Source: Pontederia crassipes
Lineage: Eukaryota; Streptophyta; Magnoliopsida; Commelinales; Pontederiaceae
Assembly (NCBI GenBank): GCA_030549335.1
Contig: CM060198.1
Coordinates: forward strand, 55,995,995-56,059,994
DNA length: 64,000 nt
Direction: 5' to 3'
Under the pieces are notes generated by a model. The model was given only the letters and a program-made list of their open reading frames with translations, was not told the origin of the DNA and did not search any database. Shown piece by piece: positions 50,501 to 63,006 of this stretch. Within the stretch, counting starts at the first letter, position 1, and every line of letters starts with the position of its first letter. The translations under genes and the position numbers were made by a program.

Positions 50501-53500
50501 GTTTTGTTTTCTTTTTCCTTAATAAGTTATTTATCTATAGAATATTTACTTGGTCATTAGATGCACAATTTGAAGTGAAAAAAATATCACAGATGGTTGT
50601 GTAGCATTCAAAAAGGATCGTCCACCAACTCCATATTGTTGATTTTGTATCTATATTGTTGTTTCAGATACGACTTAACAAGACTAATGATTGGTAGTGA
50701 GGGAACTTTGGGCATAATAACAGAAGTAACATTACGACTTCAAAAACTTCCGCAGCACTCTGTGGTATCTATTGTTACTAATATATCCACTATGTTTTTT
50801 GTCTTCGTAAATGTCTGGGTTATATTTCCTTTCAAGCTTATGTTTAAAATGATGTATCTGCCTCAACTCCGCCTATGTTATAGCCGGTCCCAAGCCCGGA
50901 TAAAGGAGGAGGGTTGTGTTAGGCCCCGACAGCCAGCGTAAAACCCTGTCGAATCTTATGAACATGGATCAACGAAAAAATGGCGTCGTATGATCCATGT
51001 AGCCGACCCCACCTAGTGGGATAAGGTGTTGTTGTTGTTGTTGTTGTTGTTGATGTATCTGCCTCAAATTTCTAGTTTCACCAATCTTATCCGCGTATCT
51101 TTTCCTTCGACTTCATAGGTTGCAATGTGTAATTTCAAGTCCATACATGATGCTGCTGATGTTGCCATTAACACAATGCTTTCTGGTATTCAGGTAAAAT
51201 CACAGTTTTATTTGTTGACAGAACAAACATGAACGTCAGATAATGGATAGATGAATTCTTATCTATGAGTTACTCTACAATATCTTTAATTTCTAAAGCC
51301 TTGGTTGACTGTGAGCAATTATGATTCACCACCGAGGGTTTGAGACCATAACTATGGATGCATTTGAGTCATGATCTCTTCCTGTTACATCTTCTATTTG
51401 TCTGGTGTAAACATATTTTGATCTTTAAAATGATTTCTCTCTTGTATGAGTAGGTCTCAAGGATGGAACTATTGGATGAGGTTCAAATAAAAGCAATTAA
51501 CTTAGCTAATGGGAAAAAACTCCCTGAAGCTCCAACATTGATGTTTGAATTCATAGGCACAGGTGAGCTCAGTTGTACTTTTCCAACACATTTCCTTAAA
51601 GTTCCATGTAGAGGATTATGGATTTATTAGCACCTTTAACTTTACACCATTCTGAACAACATACTCGCCGGGCTCCCAAGGGGGGTCTTTTATGTGCTCT
51701 TCCTAGTTCTTACCTATCCTAAAGTTACACTTAAGAATTTTGGTTGAATGATCTTCACCCAGGTTTATATGATGGTGGATGCGAATAACTACAGATTCTG
51801 TCATAGTGTCTGTGTAATCATAATGATTATAAACTTTATAACTCCTCTAACTTGCCTCTTCTCATACAGATCCTCTGGTATAAACATCAGATTTGCAAGA
51901 TTTCTAAGTTGCTTCTCTATGAACTGTGAAATATTTTCTTGTGTTACCAAGTGTTCTAAATATCGTTTATTCACTTTGTTCTACTAATTACATGTCTTGG
52001 AAACTTCTCTATTATCAATTATAGAAGCATATGCCCGGGAGCAGACTCTACTTGTTCAGAAGATAGTATCTGAACACAATGGATCAGACTTTGTATTTGT
52101 GGAAGAACCTGCTGCTAAAGAGGAATTATGGAAGGTTGGCTTTCAACTATTCTACTGACAGTCTATCAAATCGACAGTCACCATTGTATTTTTTGTCTTT
52201 TTGAGAAGGAAAAGAGTGTTTATTGAGTTATGGTCACCATCGGAATGTATATATGAGTGAACGTCAACAATGTACAAGTATGTTCCACTAAGGGAACACC
52301 GAGGATGACGAAATGTACAACTGCTACTCAAAACCCCACTCTCGTATAAAAAATAAGATATGCTGTACAATATTGTCCACATAAAACCTCTTATGACAAC
52401 AAATGAGGCGGTTAAGCTGTAGCCAGATGGCTCAGGTGATTGCCAAAATGGTTGCCAATGGTGCTCTCCAACTCTGGCTGCCCCGACCACCCAGGGCTCT
52501 GAGTGAGTGCCAACAGTTCTCTGCTGCTGAGATGGGACCCCCGGGAAGAGCATCCAACACCAATCCCATGTGCTGCCCAAAATATAGGTGCACTGACCAA
52601 TGGTGTTCTTGAGACTATTGCCTGTCAGCATTGTCTGGCATGGTGTAATAGGGAAATACTTGTACATGTCTTAATTGCCTCAAGAATTCAGATCCAGAAT
52701 TTGGCCATCACCTAATACTTAAATTGTTAATATTTTTGTTCTCTGTTTCTTTTTTGTTATTTTTGAGGGATGGGGTTGTGTATTATTGATTGCAACACAG
52801 TTTATTTAAAATCATATAGATGTTTTTGGTGTCAAAATTCAGAATATGACCTGATGAATGTTCAGTAAGTTACGAGAAAAAAAAAATGCCCAAGTCTTGC
52901 ATTTAGATAGCACCATCTTTAGATACCACTCTTTGCATACTCTAGAAATGGATCAGAAAATTTATCTCATGAGATTTTCATTGATGCAGATAAACAGATC
53001 TTAAGAGAAAAAAAAAACGTTTGCGATCCGAACTGTAATATCCTTAGAATTATTGAGTTTATTAGAAGAATTAGTACAACTAAGAATTGTTGAGTTGATT
53101 TATTAGAGAATTAGTACAACTCTTCTTACTTTTATATACATTATGTATTTGCCCATTATCCCGGTAAAATTACTTAAAGGAGCTAATAAATGACTCATTT
53201 TACATGCAGATAAGGAAGCAGGCACTTTGGGCTGATCTTGCAATGGCACCTAATTGTGAAGCAATGACTACGGTTTGTATTTTAATGAACACTCTTTCCG
53301 TTTGTTTGACCCCTTTAAAATTATGATTTTGTTATCTATTTACTTTTTTCCCTAAAATGCTCTATATACATTATTGATTTGGTTTTTTTGAGGAGTAAAA
53401 GGATGATTAATGTTAATCATCCTATCTATGTTCTATTTAAGAACCATGCTATTTCCAGTGGAGAAAGTGCAAAAGAGTTCTTTGTTTTCCCAGAACTCCA

Positions 53501-55296
53501 CATGAGTTGGCTGCTACCTTTTTTAGAAGGAAAATGATGACTAGAATTAGCCAGCCCTCCACTTGTGTTGCTATATGAGTGAAAGTACAAGTGTTGGAAA
53601 TAAAAAAAATGAAAGCCAAAGAGTGTCATTGTAAGGCAAGAGGCACTCAAAGAATTCTCCCTCGATTCTTGTTCCAAAAAAGAGGTCTCACCAAAGTATG
53701 ACTGCCACTTTGTATGTGTAGACTTTCTCAAATGAAGTTTTTATGCTTAGAGTGAAATTCGTTATCCCTCCCTGCTAAAACACTACTCTCTCTCACACAC
53801 ACTTGTTAACTTTATGATGGTACTGTTTTAAGTGCCTAATTATTTTAATGATCCACAGAACTGAACTTCATTCCATTAGTCCTCTAAAAAAAAGCTTCAT
53901 TCCATTATTGTGCTGTCATTATTCTTCTCCTGATGATAACCGAATCTGCTTCATGGCAAAAGTTTGAGTACATGTTTCCTTCTACATATCACCTTTGATT
54001 TATGAAATAACTTCTTATGTCTTCATGTCTGTGGCATCTTGCTGTTACATGTGTGACTGTTTATGGATGTGGAAAATGTTGCGGAGCTTCTTGTTTGATT
54101 GTATTATGTTTAAGTTTCTACGAAACCTAGTTTGTTCTTGCAGGATGTGTGTGTTCCTTTATCAAGATTGGCAGAATGTATATCAAAATCTAAGGAAGTA
54201 CTTGATGCATCACCACTATTATGGTACATGATGTGATTTGAAATACCTTTTCTTAATCAAGGAGCTGAATAGAATTTCTCTCTGGTTTAACTAGAGTGAA
54301 TTCATGTATAGCTGACATTCTAGCACTAATTTTATGATGCCTTCAGCATGGTGATAGCTCATGCCGGTGATGGAAATTTCCATACTGTTATTTTGTTCGA
54401 CCCAAACAAAGAAGAAGATCTGCAGGAGGCAAGCAGATTAAACCATTTTATGGTCCACACTGCTTTGTCGATGGGAGGTAGTTACCAATCCGAAATGTAA
54501 CATTTAATGTACTGCAATTTGAACGTATTAAAAAGTATGTTGTGCTTTTTAATGGTTTATTGGCTTCGTAATCAAGTTGTGCTCACCTGATATGACATTC
54601 CAATCTTGAATGGCATCACAGTGGTAATAACTTAAAGTGGTAGCTTCCATTATATATCCTTTCCATGATTGCATCACAACATGAAAACCTGATTATTCAA
54701 TTTTTCATCAAGATATGTAACAAATGTATTGCTTTCCTATGTTCTTCAATATTCAGTTTTTCTTCCATGCAACTTTTGCTACAGTTGAATTATGTTTACT
54801 GTCCTATTTTTTTTTAATTAATTACATTTGTCAAGATCTCTTATTCTGAATGGTTCCTCTCAATTGGTTCTAATTTGAGTTTTGTCACTGATCAGGTACA
54901 TGTACGGGTGAGCATGGTGTTGGTACCGGAAAAATGAAGGTAGATCTTTATTAGTTTTTAGTTGATATGTCCCAATTTTTTGAGGTCGTCACATCATATT
55001 TCTGTGTTAAACATCTTCATCTTATGTCAGCTTAGGCGTGAACATTGACTCTTTTATCCAACTTCTCTGAATAACTTGCTACATATCTAGTAAAAACTGC
55101 AGCATGAAGCTTCCTTACATATCTTTGCTTCTTAATATTCTAGTCGATTAAAATGAGTTTGATTTGACTTTTCCAGTATCTGGAAGAGGAGCTTGGCATG
55201 GGAGCGTTGAGAACAATGAAGAGGATAAAATCTGTCTTAGATCCCAATAATATCATGAATCCAGGAAAGTTGATTCCTCCTCATGTCTGCGTTTGA
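44571..55296 (+). CDS. DLD: D-lactate dehydrogenase (cytochrome), mitochondrial
   Basis: Eighteen exons join in frame to 1710 bp, 569 aa plus stop: 44571-44836, 44921-45014, 45106-45209, 45631-45679, 45892-45984, 48603-48717, 49574-49634, 49742-49778, 49853-49914, 50668-50764, 51119-51193, 51454-51562, 52025-52134, 53210-53272, 54144-54223, 54347-54477, 54896-54939, 55177-55296. The basic, Ser/Ala-rich N-terminus with a hydrophobic stretch ([15 protein letters not shown]) is a mitochondrial presequence. The FAD-binding PCMH domain shows [41 protein letters not shown] and [17 protein letters not shown]; the C-terminal FAD-oxidase domain shows [21 protein letters not shown] and [19 protein letters not shown]. 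The enzyme oxidises D-lactate from the glyoxalase pathway and passes electrons to cytochrome c. The length fits Arabidopsis DLD (about 567 aa, recalled). Confidence 0.96.
44837..44920 (+). other. 84-bp intron 1 of DLD, frame-neutral if retained
   Basis: The donor is ca|gtaccg and the acceptor tttgcag. Its length is a multiple of 3 and it contains no in-frame stop, so retention would add 28 residues next to the presequence. I chose the spliced form because it gives the usual family length (569 against 597). Confidence 0.6.
46930..48090 (+). repeat. Three-copy tandem array (about 280-bp unit) in DLD intron 5
   Basis: Anchors 'attaggtccaattttcag', 'actacgtccaattttcag' and 'attatgtccgattttcag' lie at 46942, 47632 and 47912. 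Each is followed by a related 'gaact(t/c)g(a/g)gctga' and 'tgactagattgcaat' order. Unit 1 is interrupted by the TRIM-like insert. In unit 3 the part after the tttcag is open and reads [17 protein letters not shown], like an exon with a 3' splice site, but I cannot assign it. Confidence 0.6.
47159..47589 (+). mobile_element. TRIM-like miniature LTR element, fossil
   Basis: Two related direct repeats, 47159-47326 and 47432-47589, each begin TGTAACAT and end CTTACA and share 'accttgggtccttaca'-type termini. About 105 bp lies between them, too short for any coding region. This fits a terminal-repeat retrotransposon in miniature. The repeats differ by many substitutions, so it is old. It sits inside the first unit of the intron 5 tandem array. 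Confidence 0.6.
48091..48332 (+). repeat. 122-bp tandem duplication in DLD intron 5
   Basis: The copies 48091-48212 and 48213-48332 both start ggtgtaaaac and share 'aacttatgcagaaatttcc' and 'gtattattgttgctacata'. About 90 percent alike by eye. Confidence 0.85.
48990..49150. repeat. Hairpin-forming inverted repeat in DLD intron 6
   Basis: Arms of about 65 bp pair through 'gagagagagaggttaa', 'gatgcatc' and 'aattttttttggagcac', with a short loop containing 'accactcacataatgggtgg'. It looks like a small fold-back MITE, or could form a miRNA-like stem in the intron. Confidence 0.7.
50867..51051 (+). mobile_element. Au SINE, sense in DLD intron 10
   Basis: It begins ctccgcctatgttatagccg, contains the Au core tgtagccgaccccacctagt and ends in (TTG)n. 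An exact 16-bp duplication, gatgtatctgcctcaa, flanks it at 50851-50866 and 51052-51067. At 185 bp it is close to full length, with a short internal loss relative to the copy at 37911. Confidence 0.95.
52180..52720. other. Less AT-rich unassigned block in DLD intron 13
   Basis: The stretch is GC-richer than the rest of the intron (especially 52430-52640) and has open frames on both strands, but none with a recognisable domain. It may be an old insertion whose ends I cannot define. Confidence 0.3.
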
Positions 55297-55530
55297 ATTT
55301 CAAACTTTGAAAATACCATTCAAGATATATCCAATTATTCGTAAATAATACCGTGAATCAGGAAAGTTTATTCCTCATGTCTTTCAAAACTCTTGAGATA
55401 TCATTCAAGATATATCCAATTGCCCATATTAAGAGGATCAATAATATGGCATCTATTGTAGCAATAAAAAGTTACAAGGGATCTGATTCCAGTATTTTCA
55501 GGAAAGTTGATTCCTCAAATACAGAATGCC
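55258..55530 (+). repeat. Repeats of the DLD terminal-exon end in the 3' flank
   Basis: The coding end 'gaatccaggaaagttgattcc' (55258) recurs as 'gaatcaggaaagtttattcc' (55355), followed in both by 'cattcaagatatatccaatt'. A third fragment, 'caggaaagttgattcctc', occurs at 55500. The later copies lie after the stop codon. Confidence 0.75.
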
Positions 55531-57162
55531 ATTCATGCTCAATCTTTGTCAGGAGCATCCACAATAATATACTGCATCTTTATTGCAATAATTTAATGTA
55601 TCTGATTCGAGTATTTTTTTTTTAATTATCACATTAGTAACTCGACTTCAGATGTATTGAATGACTGCTCATTTTTTTTATTATTATTTCTTCTTTTATG
55701 CGTGCTTAAGTTGCTTATTGGGCATGTCCTTGTCGATTACATGTCAGATTCATAAATTGTTAGTGACTGCTAACAACTTGACTGTAATTGGAAAGAAAAA
55801 AAAACTATTTGATGATCATTAATTAGAGGAAAGAAGTGAGTTATGATGACATAAGAAATAAATGCGTTTTGTTCAGTAGCCTTCTGAAACCATTTGAAAG
55901 TTATCTGCAAAACATATTAAAATTCTTTTTTGGGGGGTCCACTTGAGACATTAAATTCGCCTGTATTTTCTAAATCGATTTTGTTATTGAACAAACGACA
56001 AGAGTTAAAGCAGGTCATACTCCAAAAAAGTAGGTCCTATTAGAAAAAAATAGTCAAATATTGCTAGTACTGAATTTTTTCTTACGTGAGTTATGTTTCT
56101 GATTAATACAGTTCAATTAGTTTTTTTTTAATTTAAAAGTTAACATTGGTATTGATGATTTTCGATTTTAAACAATTTTATTCAAAAGCAAAAAAGAATT
56201 AAACGGAGGTGATTTAAGTTTAGGATATTTCCCCTTGAACAGTGAAATGTGTATCCCTAAAAAACATTTTCATGTTTGACATGTTAGTTGTTATGTCTCT
56301 CTTCATCAAATATTTTATTAAGTTGTTTTTGCATTAATTGCGAAGCGGATTCTCACATTGTAAATTACAATGTATATTTTAATAAAATAAATAAAGAAAC
56401 TTAAAAGTAAAAAAAAAAGTGTGGCTGTACCGAAAAAAATAAACAAGTGTGGGGGCGGAGGCGAGGTGGTTGTTGACCTGGTGGTTGTCCCCTGAGTGAG
56501 CCAGTGGCCAATACCACTTCTCCACAGGACAGATGAGGGAGGTAGTGGTGCTGTGCTCAGGGCTGACCGGAGACGATGCATTGAGCCCCCTCTAATTGAG
56601 GAGAAGTTTGAATAACTCTTTCATTGTCCTTTGATATGTACCGAGAGGACGATGTTGAGGGACGAGCCTGGAGGTGACAAAATTGTTGACAATGAGAAAT
56701 GATTCCATATTAATAATTGCATAATAATTTTTCTTATCCTATTTTAAAATATCACTATTTTTAGGGGTGTAAAATTTAATTCAATCAATTCGAAAAATCT
56801 ACTCGATTTGATTTTGAATATGATTTATGATATTTTTTAATAAATTAAAATTTATCCGTTAAAATTAGTTTTCCATTTGAAAAATTGTAGAGTATCGCCG
56901 AGTTCATTTTTTATTTATATAATTAATTTATATTTTAACCATTCTTTTATTATAAATGTAATATTTTTTATAAAATTTTATACCTTTTTTTATCACATTA
57001 TCGAATTCTTATTTAATAACTTAAAAAATTTAGTAGTATATATTCAATATAGAATTAAATATTTTAATATTAATTTTAATTTATTACATATGTTTTTAAA
57101 ATATAATTATAGAGAAATAGGGGCCGAAAAAATTGATACGTTAAAGGATAATTTTTATTTTT
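55531..57162. other. Intergenic, nothing recognised
   Basis: AT-rich. A somewhat GC-richer patch at 56440-56600 has short frames without recognisable motifs. Confidence 0.5.
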
Positions 57163-57829
57163 AGAGTTATTTTCATAAACCTTTTTTAAATTATCACGAT
57201 TTTTCACATTTAATTCTAAATTATGAATTTATTTTTTTTATCCTTAAATGACTTTTCCACTTTAGTCCTCTCGTTCACTTCTGTTACGTTTTCTATTATT
57301 TTTGTTTTTTTCCATTTATGAAAAGATTAAATTACTCCTCCTTCCATAACATATCAAATAATAAATATAAAAAATGAAAAAAAAATCAAGGGGAGGGTAA
57401 TTTAATCTTTTTCATAAATGACAAATGTTTTGTGTTTACCACTTTAATCCTTCCAATGATTTTTTTTTATTTTTTATATTTATTATTTCATATCTTTATG
57501 GAGGGAGGGGTAAATTAGTCTTTTTATAAATGAAAAAAGTAAAAGTAACGGAAAACGTAATATAAGTGGACGGGAGGACTAAAGTGAAAAGTCATGATAG
57601 TTTAGGGATAAAAAAATAATTCGTAGTTTGAGGTTAGATGTGAAAAATCGTAACAGTTTAGGGGAGGTTTATAAATGAAAAAAGTAAAAGTAACGGAAAA
57701 CGTAATATAAGTGGACGGGAGGACTAAAGTGAAAAGTCATGATAGTTTAGGGATAAAAAAATAATTCGTAGTTTGAGGTTAGATGTGAAAAATCGTAACA
57801 GTTTAGGGGAGGTTTATAAAAATAACCCT
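57163..57829. mobile_element. Long-TIR DNA element, family B copy 1
   Basis: The left end 'agagttattttcataaacc' and right end 'ggtttataaaaataaccct' are inverse, and arms of about 180 bp share 'cgatttttcac', 'tttatccttaaa'/'tttagggataaa', 'cactttagtcctc' and 'tttcattta'-type blocks. The interior has smaller internal repeats. A related copy is at 62279-62779. No coding region. Confidence 0.65.
57523..57812. repeat. Perfect 145-bp tandem duplication in the right arm
   Basis: Positions 57523-57667 and 57668-57812 appear identical by direct reading. The junctions share tttataaa, which also follows the second copy at 57813-57820. Confidence 0.92.
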
Positions 57830-58704
57830 TATTTTTATAAAATTATTTTTGAAATCTTTTTTAAATTTTAAAAATTGATCCGAAAAGTAGTGATATTTTT
57901 TTTAATCAAAATCCCAAGTCCAATTAGTTTCACCTGTAACTGTTTTCATCATAGAAATAAAAATTTATTAAACATTTTGTCAAATAGGGCTTATGAATAA
58001 TAAGGCCAACAGTGATGGGGATTGCAAAGTTGGTAAAGGGAGAACTAAACATGGGAAAATGGTGGAAGAGTTACAAGTTTAACTAAATGCAAAGCCACAT
58101 TATGGAGCCTTCGGGCGTGACGAAAGTTCCCGGTTGCGTTGGTACTCAAGTTATCTTTATTTGTCATGTATTTTTTTATGCGTCTAGTAAATGATAGGAG
58201 AGAGCAAGTATATAATACGTACTCTCTCCGAAAGCTTTTGCAGCATTCTATTTTTTTAATACAAATCAATAGTATTTTAATGCATTTTGTGTCATGCTTG
58301 GAATGACAACTTAAAAAAAACAATATCTATGATTATTTGAAGTAGGGGTGCGAAGTTATATTTGAAAAGTTCTAATGATTTTTTTGAAGTTAATCTAATT
58401 GTATTTTATATCATGTAAAATTTTAAAATATAAAATAAATTATTTTACATGTAAAAATATCTAGATATTTAAAAATAATATTTTTAGTCTATTTTTATAT
58501 TAATAAAATAAAATATTTTTAGTCAAATTCGACCATGAACTCTCATAAGAAGAAGCACTTTAGGGATGTCCATTCGACGTTAATCACTTATTTAGCCTTT
58601 AACAAATAGCACGACAAAACTTCCATTGGGACACCTAAATTGTATACGGGGACATCTAAATCCCGTATATATCATTGCAAATTATAAGTGGCTGTGCGAG
58701 AAGT
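57830..58704. other. Intergenic, nothing recognised
   Basis: AT-rich; no supported gene. Confidence 0.5.
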
Positions 58705-59500
58705 TGTAACATTCTGATTTTTTTTAAAAAAAAATAAAATATTTTCATAATTAAATAAATTTAAAATTAGTTAATTATTAAGAATAAAAAGTATACTGAG
58801 ATAAGAAATAGGGAAAGGAGAAAAGATAAGAGCTAACCGAATAGGAATTAAGATTTCGATTAAAATTAGCTATTGAATCTGACCACACAAGTTTAGGGTA
58901 AAGGATCCTAGTTAAAATAAGAGTTATAAGTTTAAAAATAATTAAAATATAAAATAATATTATTTATTATTTTATTTTGAAAATTCATGAAAATAAAATG
59001 ATAATGAGAGATAGAATAAAGAAAAAATAATTAGCATATGATTAAGGATGGATATTGAAGTGAGATTGAAATATGATTAAGAGTTCTAATTAGATTAGAA
59101 CTTAGAGATCTTTTCCCTAGGATCTCAAAGCTCTCTTTCTAGTCTCTACCAATCCTTGAACCTCTTTTATACGTGTGCACGAGCGTGAGTGTTTTTGACA
59201 TTTAGTTACTCATGATTGATCCTTGAAGACACAAATATTGAACTCATATAGGAAATAAAAGTTTAATTGTCGGATAATTCGTTCAAAGTATCACATGTTA
59301 AAATAGTTGCACTATAGAGGTACACGTTGTTATTTACATTCACTTTTGAATATAGTTTCTTAATATATTTGATCAAAATTAAGAATAGAAATCATTACCT
59401 CATATTCTCTACTTTTATGATTCAAGAATAAGTTTCATAAATTTATGCATCGAAAGCACATTGTTGTAGCACTCAAAGTGTTAGCCAAACTTCGAAGAAA
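58705..59500 (+). mobile_element. Possible LTR fragment, Ty3/gypsy type, fossil
   Basis: It starts tgtaacattctgatttttt, which resembles the usual start of plant Ty3/gypsy LTRs (TGTAACRTCCYGATTTT). The right limit is not defined, and I see no closing terminus or internal domain, so the call is tentative. Confidence 0.3.
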
Positions 59501-62278
59501 AGCCACTACAACTTCGCACCATAGGAATCTGGTCCGCGCTAGAAGAACCCGATCAAACTTGATCCAAATTTGATGCGGATCTGACTTAGATTCAATGCGA
59601 ACCCAACTTGGATTATAGGTGACTTGTCAAGAGTTCATTTGTCAATCAGAATTGTAATTTTTTACAGCCATACAATGCTAATCCGATGACCCAGCCCAAG
59701 CATTGATACACCTGACTTGAGTTCTACATGATTGTGTTCCAACAAGTACCTAGTCTGTACCTCCAAGGAGTTGGATTGTGTTTCAGAAGATTGTAATTCC
59801 ATGATTGATTGTAATGTTAAATGACTTTTTTTTTACCTTATCCTCGATTTATTGATCGAGTTGAAGCCTTCAAAAATAGATAATTAGGTGATAAAATGTG
59901 GAGCTTATTGCACATGAATTGATGCTTTAGGATTGCGATATATTCTTTCATGGAAGCTTCAAATTTGTGGTATACAACTTTAATATGGAGGGTACGGTTA
60001 AAAGGACCTTTATTTTTAGTTTGATCAACAATGACCCTCGCGTACGTGATTGGAACTAAGTGCCATGCATGTTATACGAAACTAAATATCACATTATGAG
60101 AAGTAATTATAGAAGCTACCTCTAGAACTCGTATAGATCACATCTAAAGTCCATAAGGGTCACATATACAATTTAATCATAACTAAAAATTGCATAATAG
60201 TATCATGACTACCCTTGATGAAAGTTTGAAGAACTCACGTAACACAACACACAGAGAAATCTCTAAGCATATGTATGCGAAAAAAGATATAGTGCAATGC
60301 ACCAAAGAATAAGCACATGTATGCAAAGTAAAAGATATAGTGCAATGCACCAAAGAAGAAAGAGCATGAATGTTAACGTGAACAAGAACATGAACATGAT
60401 CTCATGAACATTTTTATGAAAAAGAACAAAATAAAAAAACATTTTTAATTGAAGCATGTGAGTATTGGTCATTAATTTTATGATTAATTTTGATTCGTTT
60501 TTATTATGAACTTATATCTTTTTTTTTGTATTATCACACGTACTAAGTATTACTATTAATAGAAATTTATTTTCTGTGTTTGAATTTCTCAACTAATTGA
60601 TATTGCTGAGCAAGAATAGAGGCGTGTGTAACTACTGGTGATGAAAAATGCATATGAGAATTAAGTCATTAGTCTATTTATTATTATTAATATCAAGTTA
60701 TTTAGCATTTGAAGGATTAGTAAGAAAAGAATTACAAAGGTAATTTGCTTTCGTACTTTGTTAGAAAAATATTCACTTCCACATCTTTATGTAAGGAAAT
60801 TTTTTATTGTTAAATGACAAAGCCCAAAAAGAAATATAGGTCTCAATTGCCACATAACACGAGGATAAAATTTCAAAGTGTTATAGAAATAGAAATGAAG
60901 CATTTATCCTACAAGCATCATAATGACTTTTGTTAAGAGGTAATCCATGATGTATCCAACTTAATATTGTCATTTGAACATTTCTATAATTCCTGAGGAA
61001 ATTTAGGGGTCATTTATTTCGTGAATAAATGTCAAAATATCTTAAATACTGATAATATAATCGTACGTCAACTAGAATCAAATTATTTTGGTTAAACGTT
61101 GAAAAGAATAAAATTGTCATTTTCATGCTGTCAACAAGAATATATTTATTCTTGTAAACGAAAAATAATATTTTTATACTCCAACTTTGTCATTTTTTTA
61201 CTGTATTTTATTCTTTTCATTTTTAACCACATATTATTATATATTGCCATTTTTTTATATTTTCATAATAAAAAATATCAATTAAGTATAATAGAATATT
61301 TTAATTTAAAATAATGTAACTTTAAGTTTTGTTCTTTTGAAACTAAAATAAAAAAATACATTCACTTTTTCGATAACATAACATTCTATTATTTCATTTC
61401 GTTCAAATTTATTCTGATATTCTCAAAGCAAACACATTTTTAATGTCCAATAATATGATAACCTCCACCATCTTAAACCACGTCTCATGTTGCCATTTCA
61501 ACTTATGCATGGCATACGTATTTAAACATTTATTAATACAACATGAAGCATGTTTGGGACACCTACAAAAGCATCCACATTCCACATGCACACGTACTCA
61601 CGCACTTCTTATACTTAAAGAAGAAATATGCATATCATCATGTCATTGTCTATTCAAAGAACGAGACGGTGAAATTGAAGGACACTATTTTGTCCTCATA
61701 AAATACCCACCACCTCACACATGCACTTGCACGCACACACTTCTTACACCCTAAGTAAAAAAAAAAAAAAAATCATGTGATGTGATACCCTATTAATTAA
61801 AGAATGAGGTGGTGTAATTGGATTTCACTATTTTGTCATACAATAAGAATGGATGCTTTTGTCAAGTACTAGCTAGGTAGTTTCGTTAAACAAAAAAAAA
61901 ATATAATTATGTCAATATTCCAACTTAATGTGACATATATAGTAGGATGAATCACGTGAATTCCGAATAAAATCATCTGGAGATCGAATATCAAATGACC
62001 TTATATTGTAAGGACTTAAACTTACGAATCATCCACTTACAAAGCGTGCACATTTTTCCATTGGTTCACCTAATAAAGTATGTCCAATGGTGTGAGCAAT
62101 TTTGTTTAGAAAATAGAGTTGCGATTTCTTTTTTTTTCTCATATTAAAAAAAGAAAAGAAGAGAGTGTTCGTCCATGTTTTCTTCTTCACTCGATGCCTC
62201 GACACTCACGTCACCTCTAAGAAAAGACCGATCTTAAATTGTTAACAAAAAAAAAAAATTATACGTACATACAATATA
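59501..62278. other. Intergenic with two local duplications
   Basis: A 46-bp duplication lies at 60264-60309 and 60310-60356 (shared 'gatatagtgcaatgcaccaaagaa'). A diverged duplication of about 130 bp spans 61568-61855 (shared 'cacacttctta'-like, 'aaagaa.gag..ggtg.aatt' and 'cactattttgtc'). Positions 61008-61440 may be another degenerate AT-rich MITE. No gene is supported. Confidence 0.5.
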
Positions 62279-62779
62279 TAATTATTTTCATAAACCTTTA
62301 AATTATTACGATTTTTTATATCTAACGTCAAACTACGAAATTATTTTTTTATCCTTAAATTATTATATTTTTTTATTTTAGTCTTTCCGTCTATTTCTCT
62401 TACGTTTCCGATTACTTTTATTTTTCTCATTTATGAAAAGATTAAATTATTCCTCCTCGTAAAAGAAATTTGAAATAATAAATAAAAAAATTTAAAAAGA
62501 TAGGATTAAAGTGGTAAATAAAAGAATTTGACATTTATAAAAAGATTAAATTACTCTTCCCTCAATTTTTTATTTTTATATTTATTATTCTATGAAAGAA
62601 AGTGTAATTTAGTTTTTTTATAAATAAAAAAATAAAAAATAATAGAAAATTTAACATAAGTAAACGGAAGAATTAAAGTGAAAAAATTATAATAATTTAA
62701 AAATAAAAAATAACTCCATAGTTTGAGGTTTCGTGCATAAAATCGTAAAAGTTTATGAAAATTTATAGAAATAACCCTA
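62279..62779. mobile_element. Long-TIR DNA element, family B copy 2
   Basis: It starts 'aattattttcataaacct' and ends 'atttatagaaataaccct', inverse ends like those at 57163-57829, with the shared 'atgaaaagattaaatta' segment. Arms are about 170 bp; no coding region. Its right edge is about 230 bp upstream of the CXE15 start. Confidence 0.6.
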
Positions 62780-63006
62780 AACTATTTTAGTTAACAATGT
62801 GTCTAATTTGAGATAGCATGAATTAAATATATTACATAAAATATTTTTTTGTTAAAAATAATAATATTTATGAAAAGTAAAAGAAACATAAAAATCCACA
62901 ATATAAAAGCCAAACAAGTTGCCGCCATTTTTGCACACTCACGTCGCCGTTCTCGCTCTCGTCGGTCGCTTCTTATTCTCCTACGTCCGCCATCTCCGTC
63001 GCATAC
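62780..63006 (+). promoter_or_regulatory. CXE15 proximal promoter and leader
   Basis: The change from AT-rich to GC-rich at about 62920 marks the likely leader. No TATA box is chosen. Confidence 0.4.

Noticed and set aside
52152-52667. 171-codon minus-strand open frame in DLD intron 13
   Set aside because: No recognisable motif, and the plus strand is also open over the same GC-richer part.
56318-56581. 87-codon minus-strand frame
   Set aside because: Low-complexity Ser/Thr/Pro then hydrophobic translation, with no homolog I can recognise.
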